A stretch of 64,000 nt of DNA from Pseudomonas sp. PDNC002 (GTDB lineage Bacteria; Pseudomonadota; Gammaproteobacteria; Pseudomonadales; Pseudomonadaceae), in assembly GCF_016919445.1 (NCBI RefSeq), contig NZ_CP070356.1, positions 3,971,502 through 4,035,501 on the forward strand, given 5' to 3'. Position 1 is the stretch's first letter. The number at the start of each line of letters is the position of its first letter. Below the pieces are notes generated by a model. The model was not told the origin of the DNA, did not search any database, and saw only the letters and a program-made list of their open reading frames with translations. Shown one piece after another: positions 44,260 to 53,860 of this stretch. A program made the translations under genes and the position numbers.

Positions 44260-44877
44260 TTAGCTGGCGTTGGGGTGTTTCACCAGCGTGCGCCACTCGT
44301 CCGTCTCGACCTCGCCGGCGATGCGCAGCGGCGGATGGCTGTCGTCGAACAGCACGAGGGCGCTGCCGTATTCGGGGGTGTCGGTTTCCCGCACGTTCAG
44401 GTTTTCCCGCAGGCGGTCGAAGCATTCGCTGTGGGTGACCAGCACCAGGTTGCGGTGGGCGGCCTTGTGCTGGCGGATGTGGGCCAGCATGTCGTCGTCC
44501 TTGCAGGAGTAAAGCCAGTCCTGGCGAGCCACGGTGTGGTCGAACATCAGGTCGGCGGTCTGCGCGGTGCGGGTCAGCGGGCTGCTGTAGATGTCGGTGG
44601 CCCCGAGGCCGAGGCCGGTAAGGGTGTCGCCCAGCCGTTGGGCGATGGCTCCGGCGCGGGCGGTGATGCCGTCGGCGGCGCCCAGGCACGGTGCGCTGGA
44701 GCGGTCGCAGCGTTCCATGTGGCGGACCAGCAGGACCACGCCACCCCGCGCCCAGCTCTGGCTGAACGCGCTCTGGCTGGGGACGTCGTCCAGTGGCGAC
44801 GGCAATGAGCGCCAGGCGACCAGGGCCAGTGCGGTGCAGGTCAGAAGGGTAGCGGCCAGTAACGGAAAGCGGGGCAA
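44260..44877 (-). CDS. Membrane-anchored or exported histidine phosphatase-family protein
   Basis: A TTG start at 44877, six bases after GAGGA, gives 205 residues beginning MPRFPLLAATLLTCTALALV, a membrane anchor or signal. Upstream ATG 44955 has no site of that quality. The phosphatase motif VVLLVRHMERCDRS holds the catalytic His; a second His lies in VLVTHSECFDRL. It is like the LPS-heptose phosphatase-type branch and likely periplasmic. Two Cys near the active site may pair. The substrate is unknown. Confidence 0.82.
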   Translation of the reverse strand: MPRFPLLAATLLTCTALALVAWRSLPSPLDDVPSQSAFSQSWARGGVVLLVRHMERCDRSSAPCLGAADGITARAGAIAQRLGDTLTGLGLGATDIYSSPLTRTAQTADLMFDHTVARQDWLYSCKDDDMLAHIRQHKAAHRNLVLVTHSECFDRLRENLNVRETDTPEYGSALVLFDDSHPPLRIAGEVETDEWRTLVKHPNAS

Positions 44878-45009
44878 GATCGATCCTCGTGCGGGTGCGT
44901 CCAAGCGATATGCGTGGCGCTGGGCGCATGCTGTACCCGGCGAGGTGACAATCACACGATGGATTGATGACGAAGCGGTGATGAAAGTTCCCTACCGCCC
45001 GGCAGTTGC

Positions 45010-45972
45010 TCAGTCGCGGGCGGACTCTACCACGCTGACGGTGGCCGTGGTGCCGGCACGCAGGCGGTCGCGGCCTGCGTAGTGCGGATCGATGGCGATG
45101 CGCACCGGAATGCGCTGGGCCAGCTTCACCCAGGTGTAGCTCGGGTTGATGTTGGCGAGCAGGCGATTGCCCGGAAGGTTCTCGCGATCGGTGATGGCAA
45201 ACGCGATGCTTTCTACGCGCCCGTCGAAACGCTCGCCGCTCATCAGTTGAACGCTCACGCTGTCGCCCTCGTGGATGCGCGGCAGCTTGGTCTCCTCGAA
45301 GTAGCCGCTGACGTGGAAGGAGTCGCTGTCCACCAGCGCCACCAGGGCGCCTCCGGCCGTGGCGTAGTCGCCGGCGCGGGTCTGCAGGTTGGTTACGTAG
45401 CCGTTCACCGGCGCTACCACCTGGGTGCGCTCCAGGTCCAGGCGAGCCTGCTTCTGCGCGGCTTCGGCGAGTGCCACATTGGCCTGTGCCAGGCCCAGGT
45501 TGGCCTGTTCGCGCAATAGCTGCGCCTCGGCGACGGTGACATCGGTATGGGCCTTCTCCCATTCTTCGTTGGAGATCGCCGAGCGCGCCTTCAGCTCCTT
45601 GCGGCGGATTTCCTCACTCTGGCGCTGGCGCAGCAGCGCCTGGTTGGCGGCGATGGCGGCCTGGGACTGGCCGAGCGCGGCGCGGGCGACTTCCACCGCG
45701 CGATCAGCGTGCAAGACCGCCAGTTCGTAGCGCGCCGGGTCGATGGTCAACAACACCTCGCCCTTGCTGACGTGCTGGTTGTCCTTCACCCGCAGTTCGA
45801 CGATGCGCCCGGTGACGTCCGCCGAGACCGTCACCACGTCGGCGCGTACCCGCGCATCGCGGGTCCAGGGCGCACGGGTGTAGTAGGTCCAGGCATAGAA
45901 CGTGAGGACCAGGGCGAGCGCGACCAACGCCAGGGTGATCAACGGCGGCAGGGCTTTGCGCAGACTGGCCAT
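45010..45972 (-). CDS. HlyD/AaeA-type membrane fusion protein
   Basis: The 320-residue periplasmic adaptor has one N-terminal membrane helix (PPLITLALVALALVLTFYAW), a barrel/lipoyl region (SADVTGRIVELRVKDNQHVS, KGEVLLTIDPARYELAV), a coiled-coil hairpin (ALGQSQAAIAANQALLRQRQ) and LVDSDSFHVSGYFEETKL. It is most like AaeA/EmrA-type efflux adaptors. It follows a DUF1656 gene by one base and belongs to a three-gene efflux cluster with the FUSC gene. Confidence 0.93.
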   Translation of the reverse strand: MASLRKALPPLITLALVALALVLTFYAWTYYTRAPWTRDARVRADVVTVSADVTGRIVELRVKDNQHVSKGEVLLTIDPARYELAVLHADRAVEVARAALGQSQAAIAANQALLRQRQSEEIRRKELKARSAISNEEWEKAHTDVTVAEAQLLREQANLGLAQANVALAEAAQKQARLDLERTQVVAPVNGYVTNLQTRAGDYATAGGALVALVDSDSFHVSGYFEETKLPRIHEGDSVSVQLMSGERFDGRVESIAFAITDRENLPGNRLLANINPSYTWVKLAQRIPVRIAIDPHYAGRDRLRAGTTATVSVVESARD

Positions 45973-46179
45973 TCAGTGCAGGGCTCCCATGAGCAGGATC
46001 AGCGCGGAGCAGATGCAGGCGTACAGGGCGCCCTCGAACAGCGCTTCGTGCCAGACCAGACGCAGTACGCCGAGGCGGCGAAGGCTCCAGTCCAGCAGCA
46101 GGAAGATCGGCAGCGCCAGCAACAGGGCCTGCGCCAGGGGCGGCAGGTAGATCCCGCCCAGTTCGATATCAACGGGCAT
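45973..46179 (-). CDS. DUF1656-family small membrane protein (AaeX-like)
   Basis: The 68-residue protein begins MPVDIELGGIYLPPLAQALL and has two hydrophobic segments (PLAQALLLALPIFLLLDW, LYACICSALILLMG). ELGGIYLPPL matches the DUF1656/AaeX small subunit found with HlyD and FUSC proteins. It overlaps the FUSC gene by 11 bases. Confidence 0.9.
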   Translation of the reverse strand: MPVDIELGGIYLPPLAQALLLALPIFLLLDWSLRRLGVLRLVWHEALFEGALYACICSALILLMGALH

Positions 46180-48334
46180 GCAGCGGTTGTTCCCCGTGGT
46201 CGTCGTGGAAGTCGACGGCTTCGCTGTACAGGTCGCGGAAGCGCTCCAGCAGGTCGGCGGCCACCAGCAGCGCGACGCCGCTGACGAACACCGGACGCAT
46301 CGCGTCGCCGCTGGGGTAGTGGTCGTGGTTCTGCAGTTCGTCCAGCTCGGTGCCCAGCTCGCGCATCGCTGCCAGCACACGGTGCAGTGGCGCGGCCGGC
46401 GGCTGGTCGAGGCAGGCGGCGAGTTCGTCGAGCACCAGCGACAGGCGCGCCCGCAACGTCTCGGGCAGGCCGTGGGCATTCAGGCTTTCACGGCGCAGTT
46501 GATGCAGCACTACGCCCAGGGTCATGCTCGCCAGGCTGCACTGGAAGCGTTCGCCGGAGTGGGGATCACGCGCTGCCGGCAGCAGCCCGAGCATGATCGC
46601 CAGGCGATCCACCATGCGGCTTTCGAACAGGAACCGGCGCGCCTCGCTGGGTTTGGACAGCAGTACCGAACGCACTTCGGCGCGGGTGCGGCGCGATTGG
46701 CGGCGCAGGCGCGCGTCGGCATCGAAAGGGAAGATCCAGGCGTACACCAGCAGTGCCAGTACGCCAGCGCACACGTAGCCGCCGGCGAATTCGAACCATT
46801 GCAGCGCGCTGTTGGTCCAGGCGCCCTGGTTCTGCGGGCCGACCAGCAGGAAGGTGGACAGCCCCAGGCCGATGCCGATCCCGGCGGTCTGCGGATTGGC
46901 CAGGCCCACCGCGATCACATAGAGCAGCGGCGTGAGGAACAGCGCGAGCATCTCGAAGTCGCCGACGCTGGGCAGCAGCAGGAATTGCAGCAGCGCCGCC
47001 ACCACCAGCGCCAGGGCCAGGCCGCGCATGTAGGCCAGGCTGGCCAGCAGCGGGCGCGGGAAGGTAGCGAGCAGCGAGCAGAGAATGCCGATCAGGATCA
47101 TCCCGGCACGGGCGCCATCCCAGGCGGTTTCCACCCAGATCCAGCCCGCGCAGCAGAGGGCGATGAACGCGCGGCTACCGTTCATGGCGGCGAGGTGGAA
47201 GTCCAGGTGCAGGGCATGGGCCTGGCTCTGCGGATAGGAACTGCTGCCGGGGCGTCCCTCCTGGATCGCCTCGCTCAGTTCGATCATCTCGTCCAGTTGC
47301 TGCATCAGCCGGGCCTGCTCGAAACGCAGTGCCCAGGCGAGGGAGCGCAGTGAGGTGGGCAGGCCATCGGCCAGTTCCTCCGCCTGCCGCGCGGCGGCGT
47401 CGAAGCGCTGGCGCAGGCGGGTGATGCGCTTGCGGGAGGATGAGGGCAGGGCGCGGCCATACTCGGCGAGCTCCTCCAGGCTGGCGAGTTCGTCCTCGCG
47501 CAGTTGGCGAACCGATTCGGGCAGCGGACCGGTCAGGCGCGCCTCGATCAGTTTGCGCTGGCGCCGCAGGATGGCCAGCCGCGAGGTCATCAGCACCAGC
47601 TGGTTGGCCAGTTGCTGCACCAGTTCGTTGGCGCCCCGCAGACGCGGTGCGTCGAAGTACAGGTGGCGGCGCAGCATTTCCAGTGCGGCGATCTCGTTCA
47701 GCAACTGCTTCTGTCGTTGCTGGAAATCTTCCTCGCTTTCTTCGCCGCGGATCACCGCTGCCGCGTGCACCGCGATCAGCCGGATCAACTGGTCGACCTT
47801 GGCGAAGTAGCCCCGCGCCACGCTTTGCGGACGGGCGAAGAACAGGCTGACCAGGGTCACGCAGGCCACGCCGAGCAGCGTCTCGGTCACCCGGGTGATG
47901 GCCAGGGTGTAGGTGGATTCCGGTTCGGGCTGGGCCAGCAGGGCGACGATGACCGCGGTGAAGCCGCTGAGCACGAAGGCGTGGGAATGGGTGAAGCGCA
48001 TCAGCGTGCCGCCAGCGGTGCAGATCGCCAGCCATAGCGCCAGGGTGACGATGAAGGGCAGCGGCGCCTGGGGAAACAGCGCCATGATCGCCACCGCGAC
48101 CACGGCGCCGATGGTGGTGCCGATCACCTGGGCGAAGCTCTTCTGCAGGGTCATGCCGGCCAGTGGGGTGCTGATGATCACCACCGTCATGGTCGCCCAC
48201 TTGGGCTGTTCGAGATCCAGCAGGAATGCCAGGTACAGCGTCAGCAGGCCGGCGAGCACAGTGCGCAGGGCGAAGAGCAGGGTATCGCGGCCCGGATGGA
48301 TGACGGCACGCAGGTACAGCAGCAGTGGTGACAT
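46169..48334 (-). CDS. FUSC-family inner-membrane efflux protein (AaeB-like)
   Basis: The 721-residue protein has two blocks of membrane helices around cytoplasmic regions: an N-terminal block (about 20-165: FALRTVLAGLLTLYLAF, PKWATMTVVIISTPLAGMTL) and a second one at about 380-530 with FIALCCAGWIWVETAWDGAR. The C-terminal 170 residues are soluble. It is the membrane component of an AaeAB-like aromatic-acid efflux system with the downstream DUF1656 and HlyD genes. The LysR gene at 48440 lies upstream in the same direction. Confidence 0.93.
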   Translation of the reverse strand: MSPLLLYLRAVIHPGRDTLLFALRTVLAGLLTLYLAFLLDLEQPKWATMTVVIISTPLAGMTLQKSFAQVIGTTIGAVVAVAIMALFPQAPLPFIVTLALWLAICTAGGTLMRFTHSHAFVLSGFTAVIVALLAQPEPESTYTLAITRVTETLLGVACVTLVSLFFARPQSVARGYFAKVDQLIRLIAVHAAAVIRGEESEEDFQQRQKQLLNEIAALEMLRRHLYFDAPRLRGANELVQQLANQLVLMTSRLAILRRQRKLIEARLTGPLPESVRQLREDELASLEELAEYGRALPSSSRKRITRLRQRFDAAARQAEELADGLPTSLRSLAWALRFEQARLMQQLDEMIELSEAIQEGRPGSSSYPQSQAHALHLDFHLAAMNGSRAFIALCCAGWIWVETAWDGARAGMILIGILCSLLATFPRPLLASLAYMRGLALALVVAALLQFLLLPSVGDFEMLALFLTPLLYVIAVGLANPQTAGIGIGLGLSTFLLVGPQNQGAWTNSALQWFEFAGGYVCAGVLALLVYAWIFPFDADARLRRQSRRTRAEVRSVLLSKPSEARRFLFESRMVDRLAIMLGLLPAARDPHSGERFQCSLASMTLGVVLHQLRRESLNAHGLPETLRARLSLVLDELAACLDQPPAAPLHRVLAAMRELGTELDELQNHDHYPSGDAMRPVFVSGVALLVAADLLERFRDLYSEAVDFHDDHGEQPLHAR

Positions 48335-48439
48335 GCCGGGCCCCTCGATCTCGGCGGGTGGACGCCGCGTTGCAGCGCGGCGTCGGCGAACCCTATCCAG
48401 TGTGGTCGAGGATCGGCGGGCTTGCGGAAAATTCTTCGT

Positions 48440-49345
48440 TCAGCCGGTGGCGTGCAGCGACTGCGCCAGGCGCTCCTGGATGAAGTCGAGGAAGCACTGG
48501 ATGCGCAGCGCCAGCTGGGAGTTGCGGTAGTACACCGCGTGGATCGGCTGGCGGCGCTCGCTGGTCAGCTCCGGCAGGACGCGCACCAGCCGCCCGGCGC
48601 GAATGTCGTCGCAGGTCATGAAGCTGGCCAGGCAGGCGATGCCCTGGGCGCCGATGGCCAGCTGGCGCAGGGTCTCGCCGCTGGAGGCGGAGAGCGAGGG
48701 ATTGACCGTAAGGGTGTCGCCGCCGGCATGACGGATCGGCCAGACGTTCAGCGCTTCGGGCTGGGTGAAGCCGAGCAGGGAATGGCCGAGCAATTCCTCG
48801 AGGTTGGCCGGGGTGCCGTGGCGCTCCAGGTACTCCGGCGCCGCCAGCAGGTTCAGCCGGCTGCTGCCCAGTGGGCGGGCGTGCAGGCTGGAGTCGGCGA
48901 GCTGGCCGATGCGGATGGCGATGTCGGTGCTCTGCTCCAGCAGGTCGATGTTGAGGTCGTTGGTATTGAGCTGCAGCTCGATGTCCGGATAGCGCTCGCG
49001 AAAGGCGCCGATATGCGGCACCACGGCGTGCAGCATGAAGGGCGAGGCGGCGTTGATCCGCAGGCGCCCAGCGGGGGATTGCTGGCGCAGGGCGAGACGC
49101 TCTTCCAGGGCATCCATCTGTTCGAGGATGTGCCGGGCGTTCTCCAGAAAGAACTCGCCTTCCTCGGTCAGCTTCATCCGCCGCGTGGTGCGGTTGAGCA
49201 GGGTGGTGCCGAGCTTTTCCTCGAGCTTGGACAGCGCCCGGCTGACGGCCGAAGGCGTCAGGCCCAGTTGCTCGGCGGCGGCGGTGATGGAGCCGCAGTC
49301 GATCACCGTGGCGAAGGTCTTGAGTTCGTCGGAATGGGCTTTCAT
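48440..49345 (-). CDS. LysR-family regulator upstream of the efflux cluster
   Basis: The 301-residue protein starts MKAHSDELKTFATVIDCGSI at ATG 49345, with helix-turn-helix LTPSAVSRALSKLEEKLGTT and effector domain GRLRINAASPFMLHAVVPHI. It resembles the DmlR/YafC-like group. It precedes the FUSC-DUF1656-HlyD genes on the same strand and is the likely regulator, although the SDR/AKR/MFS genes lie on its other side. Confidence 0.88.
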   Translation of the reverse strand: MKAHSDELKTFATVIDCGSITAAAEQLGLTPSAVSRALSKLEEKLGTTLLNRTTRRMKLTEEGEFFLENARHILEQMDALEERLALRQQSPAGRLRINAASPFMLHAVVPHIGAFRERYPDIELQLNTNDLNIDLLEQSTDIAIRIGQLADSSLHARPLGSSRLNLLAAPEYLERHGTPANLEELLGHSLLGFTQPEALNVWPIRHAGGDTLTVNPSLSASSGETLRQLAIGAQGIACLASFMTCDDIRAGRLVRVLPELTSERRQPIHAVYYRNSQLALRIQCFLDFIQERLAQSLHATG

Positions 49346-49495
49346 TGGCGGGCCTGTTCGGGAGCGGCGGGGTGGATTGTAGGAGGGGCAGCGGGGCGTT
49401 GTCTTGAAGCGTTGCTGTCGCTGATGGCGCGGACTTTGTTCGACTTTGAGGTTTTTGGGCTTTCGCTCCTGCGGGAGATATGTTCGCTCAGGCCT

Positions 49496-49607
49496 GCCCT
49501 CACCCCAACCCTCTCCCACGGGGAGAGGGGGCCTTTCGTGCCGGCTGACGCGCTGGTTTCAACCTGCACCCTAACCCTCTCCCTTCGGGAGAGGGTTAGG
49601 GTGAGGG
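49496..49607. repeat. Two CCCTCTCCC-type palindromes
   Basis: Two related repeats are present: one at about 49496-49532 (CCCTCACCCCAACCCTCTCC...) and one at 49568-49607 with a perfect 15-bp stem (CCCTAACCCTCTCCC around TTC). This is a dispersed repeat common in many proteobacteria. Confidence 0.85.
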
Positions 49608-49638
49608 AGAGGGGCTCTTAACTGAGCAGCCCGCACTA

Positions 49639-50421
49639 TCAGTACGTTCCCGGATAAGCCCCACCATCGAGCAACAGGTTCTGCCCGGTCAGGTAGCCCG
49701 CCTGCGCGCTGCACAGGAAGGCGCAGAACGCGCCGAGTTCCTCGGCAGTGCCGAAGCGTCCGGCGGGGATTTCCTGGCGCCCGGCGTCGATCAGCTCGCC
49801 TTCATTGCGCCCGCTGAGTTGGGCCGCGCGTTGGAATCCACTGCGCAGGCGGTCGGTATCGAAGGAGCCGGGCAGCAGGCCGTTGATGGTCACGTTGTTG
49901 CCTGCCACCTGCGGTTGGCGCGCCAGCCCGGCGACGAAACCGGTCAGGCCGCTGCGTGCGCCGTTGGACAGGCCCAGGGTGGCGATGGGCGCTTTCACCG
50001 CGCCGGAGGTGATGTTGATGATGCGCCCGAAACCGCGCTCGGCCATGCCGTCGACGGTGGCCTTGATCAGCTCGATGGGCGTGAGCATGTTCAGCTCCAG
50101 GGCGCGCAGCCAGTCTTCACGTTCCCAGTCTCGGAAGTCGCCGGGCGGCGGGCCGCCGGCATTGTTTACCAGAATGTCCACCTGCGGGCAGGCGGCGAGC
50201 AGCGCGGCGCGCACGTCCGGCTGGCTGATGTCGCCGGCCACTTCGCGCACTTCCACGCCCAGCTGGCGCAGCTCGGCGGCGGTGGCGGCGAGGGTGTCGA
50301 CGTCACGGGCGTTGATCGCCAGGTTCACGCCTTCGCGGGCCAGCGCTGCCGCGCAGCCCTTGCCCAGCCCTTTGCTGGCGGCGCAGACCACCGCCCAGCG
50401 GCCCTTGATGCCCAGATCCAT
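49639..50421 (-). CDS. Short-chain dehydrogenase/reductase-family protein with unusual active site
   Basis: The 260-residue protein starts MDLGIKGRWAVVCAASKGLG at ATG 50421. The nucleotide-binding glycine motif CAASKGLGKGCA, DILVNNAGG and the Ser in INITSGAVKAPIATL are present. However, the position of the YxxxK pair reads LGLSNGARSGLTGF, without the expected Tyr and Lys. LLDGGAYPGTY ends the chain. It may be a non-catalytic or divergent SDR. It is the last gene of an MFS-AKR-MDR-SDR run. Confidence 0.85.
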   Translation of the reverse strand: MDLGIKGRWAVVCAASKGLGKGCAAALAREGVNLAINARDVDTLAATAAELRQLGVEVREVAGDISQPDVRAALLAACPQVDILVNNAGGPPPGDFRDWEREDWLRALELNMLTPIELIKATVDGMAERGFGRIINITSGAVKAPIATLGLSNGARSGLTGFVAGLARQPQVAGNNVTINGLLPGSFDTDRLRSGFQRAAQLSGRNEGELIDAGRQEIPAGRFGTAEELGAFCAFLCSAQAGYLTGQNLLLDGGAYPGTY

Positions 50422-50463
50422 GTTGTTCTCCTGTTGATTGCGAGTCGCCGGAGCGTCCGGCAT

Positions 50464-50556
50464 CGGTAGGAGCGGACCCTGTCCGCGATAGGCTGGGTGC
50501 GCTCCATGGCTGCCCGGAGTGGCGATGAAATGATCGCGGACAGAGTCCGCTCCTGC
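50464..50556. repeat. REP pair in inverted orientation
   Basis: A copy at 50464-50490 (CGGTAGGAGCGGACCCTGTC...) and an inverted copy at 50533-50556 (TCGCGGACAGAGTCCGCTCC...) are about 43 bases apart, between the SDR and MDR genes. Confidence 0.85.
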
Positions 50557-50587
50557 GCATGACCTTCATCACGCGTAATGAGCCGAC

Positions 50588-51610
50588 TCAGGCAACGACC
50601 GCCGGCGCGGGTAATAGACTGATCCATTTACCGCTGCCGTGGCCGGACTTCAAGCGGCGCAGCGCTTCGGGCAGCTCGGCAAAGTCGAAGAACTGCTTCG
50701 CCGGCGCCTGCAGCTGACCGTCGGCGACGCCCTGCATCAGGCTCGCTGCCGCATGGTGCAGCTCCTGCCAGTCCAGCGCCTCGCCGTGGGCGTGGATGCT
50801 GTTGAGCGCCACTTCGTGCAGTGAAATCGCGGTGCTGAAGGCTGGCAGCGGCGCGTTTTCCTGGCGGTCCTGAATGCACACCAGGTGGCCGTTGTAGCCC
50901 AGCAATGGCGCAAGGCTGGCCGCGTGCTCGCCGCTGACGGTATCGATGATCCCATGCAGACGACGAGGGCCGAGGACGTCGCGCAACTGCGCGGACCACT
51001 GCCCGTCGCGGTAGTCGAAGACCCCGGCGATGCCCAGTTGCAGCAGGTGCTCGCGGTGCTTCGCCGAGGCCGTCACCCACACGCGCAGGCCGCGTTGCAG
51101 GGCGAGTTGTGCCAGCAGATAGCCCACCGCACCGCCGGCACCGGTCACCAGCACGTCGCGATTGCTGCAGGCCGGCAGCTTGTCCAGCGCCTGCCAGGCG
51201 GTGAGGCCGGGGCAGGGCAGGCTGGCGGCGGTGGCGTCGTCCAGCGAATCGGGCACCGGGTAGACCGCGCGGGCACGCAGCAGGCTGTACTCGGCAAAGC
51301 TACCGCCGCGAGTCAGCGCCTGGTGGTAGGCGACGCGGGTGCCGGCGCGCAGGTTCACGTCGGCGCCCACGGCAATGACGATGCCGACACCATCCACGCC
51401 GGGCACCTGGCCCTGCTGCCAGTCGTCCCGGCCCCAGTCGATCATCTTCCAGTCCACGGGGTTCAGGGCGATGGCGGTGTTGGCAACCAGTACCTCGTCC
51501 GGCCCGGGCGTGGGTACCGGCAGACGGGAGAGGTTCAGGCCGTCGATGCCGGCGCCGGGCGTCCAGGTCCAGGCTGCATGGTTTGCAGGGGAGTGGTCGT
51601 TTGCACTCAT
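50588..51610 (-). CDS. Zinc-independent MDR/quinone reductase-like oxidoreductase
   Basis: The 340-residue protein has MDR motifs ALNPVDWKMIDWGRDDW, VPGVDGVGIVIAVGADV and the NADPH-binding VLVTGAGGAVGYLLAQLALQ. Catalytic zinc ligands typical of alcohol dehydrogenases are not evident, which fits the quinone oxidoreductase group. It is part of a same-strand run with AKR, MFS and SDR genes. Confidence 0.88.
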   Translation of the reverse strand: MSANDHSPANHAAWTWTPGAGIDGLNLSRLPVPTPGPDEVLVANTAIALNPVDWKMIDWGRDDWQQGQVPGVDGVGIVIAVGADVNLRAGTRVAYHQALTRGGSFAEYSLLRARAVYPVPDSLDDATAASLPCPGLTAWQALDKLPACSNRDVLVTGAGGAVGYLLAQLALQRGLRVWVTASAKHREHLLQLGIAGVFDYRDGQWSAQLRDVLGPRRLHGIIDTVSGEHAASLAPLLGYNGHLVCIQDRQENAPLPAFSTAISLHEVALNSIHAHGEALDWQELHHAAASLMQGVADGQLQAPAKQFFDFAELPEALRRLKSGHGSGKWISLLPAPAVVA

Positions 51611-51668
51611 GAAGACTCCTTGGAAACGGCAAAGCCGCCCCGAGGGGCGGCTGTCGATCAGCGGCGGT

Positions 51669-52472
51669 TCAGTCCCAGGCCGGGGCCAGGCTTTCCGGGC
51701 TGGTGATGCGCTCGTTGCGCTCCAGCGCGGCGATGGCGGCCATGTCGGCGTCGGTCAGGCGCAGGTCGACGGCGCGCAGGTTGCCTTCGAGGTTCTCGCG
51801 CTTGGTGGACGACGGGATCACCGAGTAGCCCAGTTGCATCGCCCAGGCCAGGGTGACCTGCGCCGGGGTGACGCCGTGGCGCTTGGCGATGCCGATGATC
51901 ACCTCGTCGCTGAGCACCTTGCCGTAGCCCAGGGTCATGTAGGAGGTGATGTGGATGCCCTGGCTCTGGGCGAAGTCCACTACCTTGCGGTTCTGCAGGT
52001 AGGGGTGCAGTTCCACCTGGTTGGTGGCGATCTGGCCGGCGCCGACAGCGGCGATGGCCTCCTGCATCAGGGCGATGGTGAAGTTGGACACGCCGATCTC
52101 GCCGGTCAGGCCCTGGGCCTTGGCTTCGGCCAGGGCGCCCATGAATTCGGCGACCGGTACCTGGCCCTTGGGCGACGGCCAGTGGATCAGGGTCAGCTCG
52201 ACGCGGTCGGTGCGCAGCTTGTGCAGGCTGTCCTTGAGGCTGGGGATCAGCTTGTCGGCGGCGTAGTTCTCGGTCCAGATCTTGGTGGTCAGGTACAGCT
52301 CGTCGCGCTTCACCTTGCTGCCGGCGATGGCTTCGCCGACGTCGGCTTCGTTGCCGTAGATCTGCGCGGTGTCGATGGCGCGGTAACCCAGGTCCAGCGC
52401 GGTGCGAATCGAGTCGATGACGGTCTGGCCCTTGAGGCGGAAGGTGCCGAGGCCGAAGGCGGGAACGCTCAT
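51669..52472 (-). CDS. Aldo/keto reductase (DkgB-like)
   Basis: The 267-residue protein, the length of DkgB, has the AKR signature: an Asp in [20 protein letters not shown], Tyr of IYGNE, Lys in [11 protein letters not shown] and His in [13 protein letters not shown]. Other matches include [17 protein letters not shown] and the late [15 protein letters not shown]. It uses NADPH to reduce aldehydes or 2,5-diketo-D-gluconate-like substrates. It lies 21 bases after the MFS gene stop. Confidence 0.92.
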   Translation of the reverse strand: MSVPAFGLGTFRLKGQTVIDSIRTALDLGYRAIDTAQIYGNEADVGEAIAGSKVKRDELYLTTKIWTENYAADKLIPSLKDSLHKLRTDRVELTLIHWPSPKGQVPVAEFMGALAEAKAQGLTGEIGVSNFTIALMQEAIAAVGAGQIATNQVELHPYLQNRKVVDFAQSQGIHITSYMTLGYGKVLSDEVIIGIAKRHGVTPAQVTLAWAMQLGYSVIPSSTKRENLEGNLRAVDLRLTDADMAAIAALERNERITSPESLAPAWD

Positions 52473-52493
52473 GGAAGAACTCCTTGTGGTCGA

Positions 52494-53693
52494 TCAGTGA
52501 GTGGGAACCGCGCCGACGGGGCTCGGTTCCGTGGAATTGCGCCGGTCCAGACGACCGCTCAGGGCGGTCAGGCCGAACGCGGCAAAGGTGACGATGGCGG
52601 CGATCCAGGGCGTATGGCCCAGGCCCAGGTGGCTGACGACAAGACCGCCCGCCCAGGAACCGCCGGCCACACCGAGGTTGAACGCGGCGATGTTGAAGCC
52701 GGCGGCGACATCCACGGCGTCCGGCGCCACGCGCTCGGCCTGCTGCACGACGTAGACCTGCAGGCCGGGCACGTTGCCGAAGGCGACTGCGCCCCAGGCC
52801 AGCACCGTCAGGACCACCAGCCACGGATTGCCGGCGGTGAAGGTGAGCACCAGCAGTACCGAAGCCAGCAGGCCGAAGATGATCTTCAGCGCGCTCACCG
52901 GGCCGCGCTTGTCGGCCAGGCGGCCGCCCCAGATATTGCCGATGGCCACCGAGACACCGTAGGCCAGGAGCACGGCGCCGACCATGTTCGGGCTGAATCC
53001 GGCCAGGTCCTGGAGGATCGGCGCGAGGAAGGTGAAGGCGATCAGCGAGCCGCCGTAGCCCACGGCCGTCATCGCGTAGACCAGCAGCAGGCGCGGCTGC
53101 AGCAGCACGCGAGCCTGGCGCAGCAGCGGCGCGGGCGGGGTGTGCTGGATGTTCTTCGGGACGAACAGCAGGCTGCCGAGCAGGGCGATCACGCCGAAGG
53201 CGGCGACCACCAGGAAGGTCACGCGCCAGCCCAGGTGCTGGCCGATGAAGGTGCCCAGCGGAATGCCGGTGACGAAGGCGACTGTCATGCCGCTGAACAT
53301 GGTGGCGATGGCGCTGGCGGCCTTGTCCTTGCTCACCAGGTTGGTGGCGATGATCGAGCCGACCGAGAAGAACACGCCGTGGGCGAGCCCGGTGAGGATG
53401 CGCGCGATGATCAGCGATTCGTAGCTGGGCGCCTGCCAGGCCACCAGGTTGCCGACGGTGAACAGCGCCATCAACCCGACCAGCAATGCCTTGCGCGGGA
53501 TGCGGCCGGTCATGGCGGTCAGGAGCGGCGCGCCGATGGCGACGCTGAGGGCGTAGAGGCTGACCAGCAGGCCGGCGGAGGGCAGGGTGACGCCCAGGTC
53601 TGCGGCGATGGTGGGGATCAGGCCGACGATGACGAACTCCGTCGTGCCGATGGCGAAGGCGCTCAGGGTCAGCGCCAGGAGGGCGAGAGGCAT
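52494..53693 (-). CDS. MFS efflux transporter (AraJ/DHA1-like)
   Basis: The 399-residue inner-membrane protein has about twelve helices and a DHA1-like start (LALTLSAFAIGTTEFVIVGL), the loop TGRIPRKALLVGLM and ARILTGLAHGVFFSVGSIIA. Arabinose-efflux-type MFS pumps of this group expel sugars or drugs. It is the first gene of the minus-strand MFS-AKR-MDR-SDR run and is divergent from a GFA-family gene. Confidence 0.92.
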   Translation of the reverse strand: MPLALLALTLSAFAIGTTEFVIVGLIPTIAADLGVTLPSAGLLVSLYALSVAIGAPLLTAMTGRIPRKALLVGLMALFTVGNLVAWQAPSYESLIIARILTGLAHGVFFSVGSIIATNLVSKDKAASAIATMFSGMTVAFVTGIPLGTFIGQHLGWRVTFLVVAAFGVIALLGSLLFVPKNIQHTPPAPLLRQARVLLQPRLLLVYAMTAVGYGGSLIAFTFLAPILQDLAGFSPNMVGAVLLAYGVSVAIGNIWGGRLADKRGPVSALKIIFGLLASVLLVLTFTAGNPWLVVLTVLAWGAVAFGNVPGLQVYVVQQAERVAPDAVDVAAGFNIAAFNLGVAGGSWAGGLVVSHLGLGHTPWIAAIVTFAAFGLTALSGRLDRRNSTEPSPVGAVPTH

Positions 53694-53860
53694 GCTGTGG
53701 GACTCCGGACGAATGGGATGCGATGGATGGCATTGTCCGGAAGTCAGGCTTTGAGAAAAACGCGGTGAAGGGCAAAGGATAGTTGATCCTGAATCACGAA
53801 TAGGGCGAGCGTCTACGCTTGCAGGCAGTGATCAAGGGCACCCATGACGAGGACTCAGCC

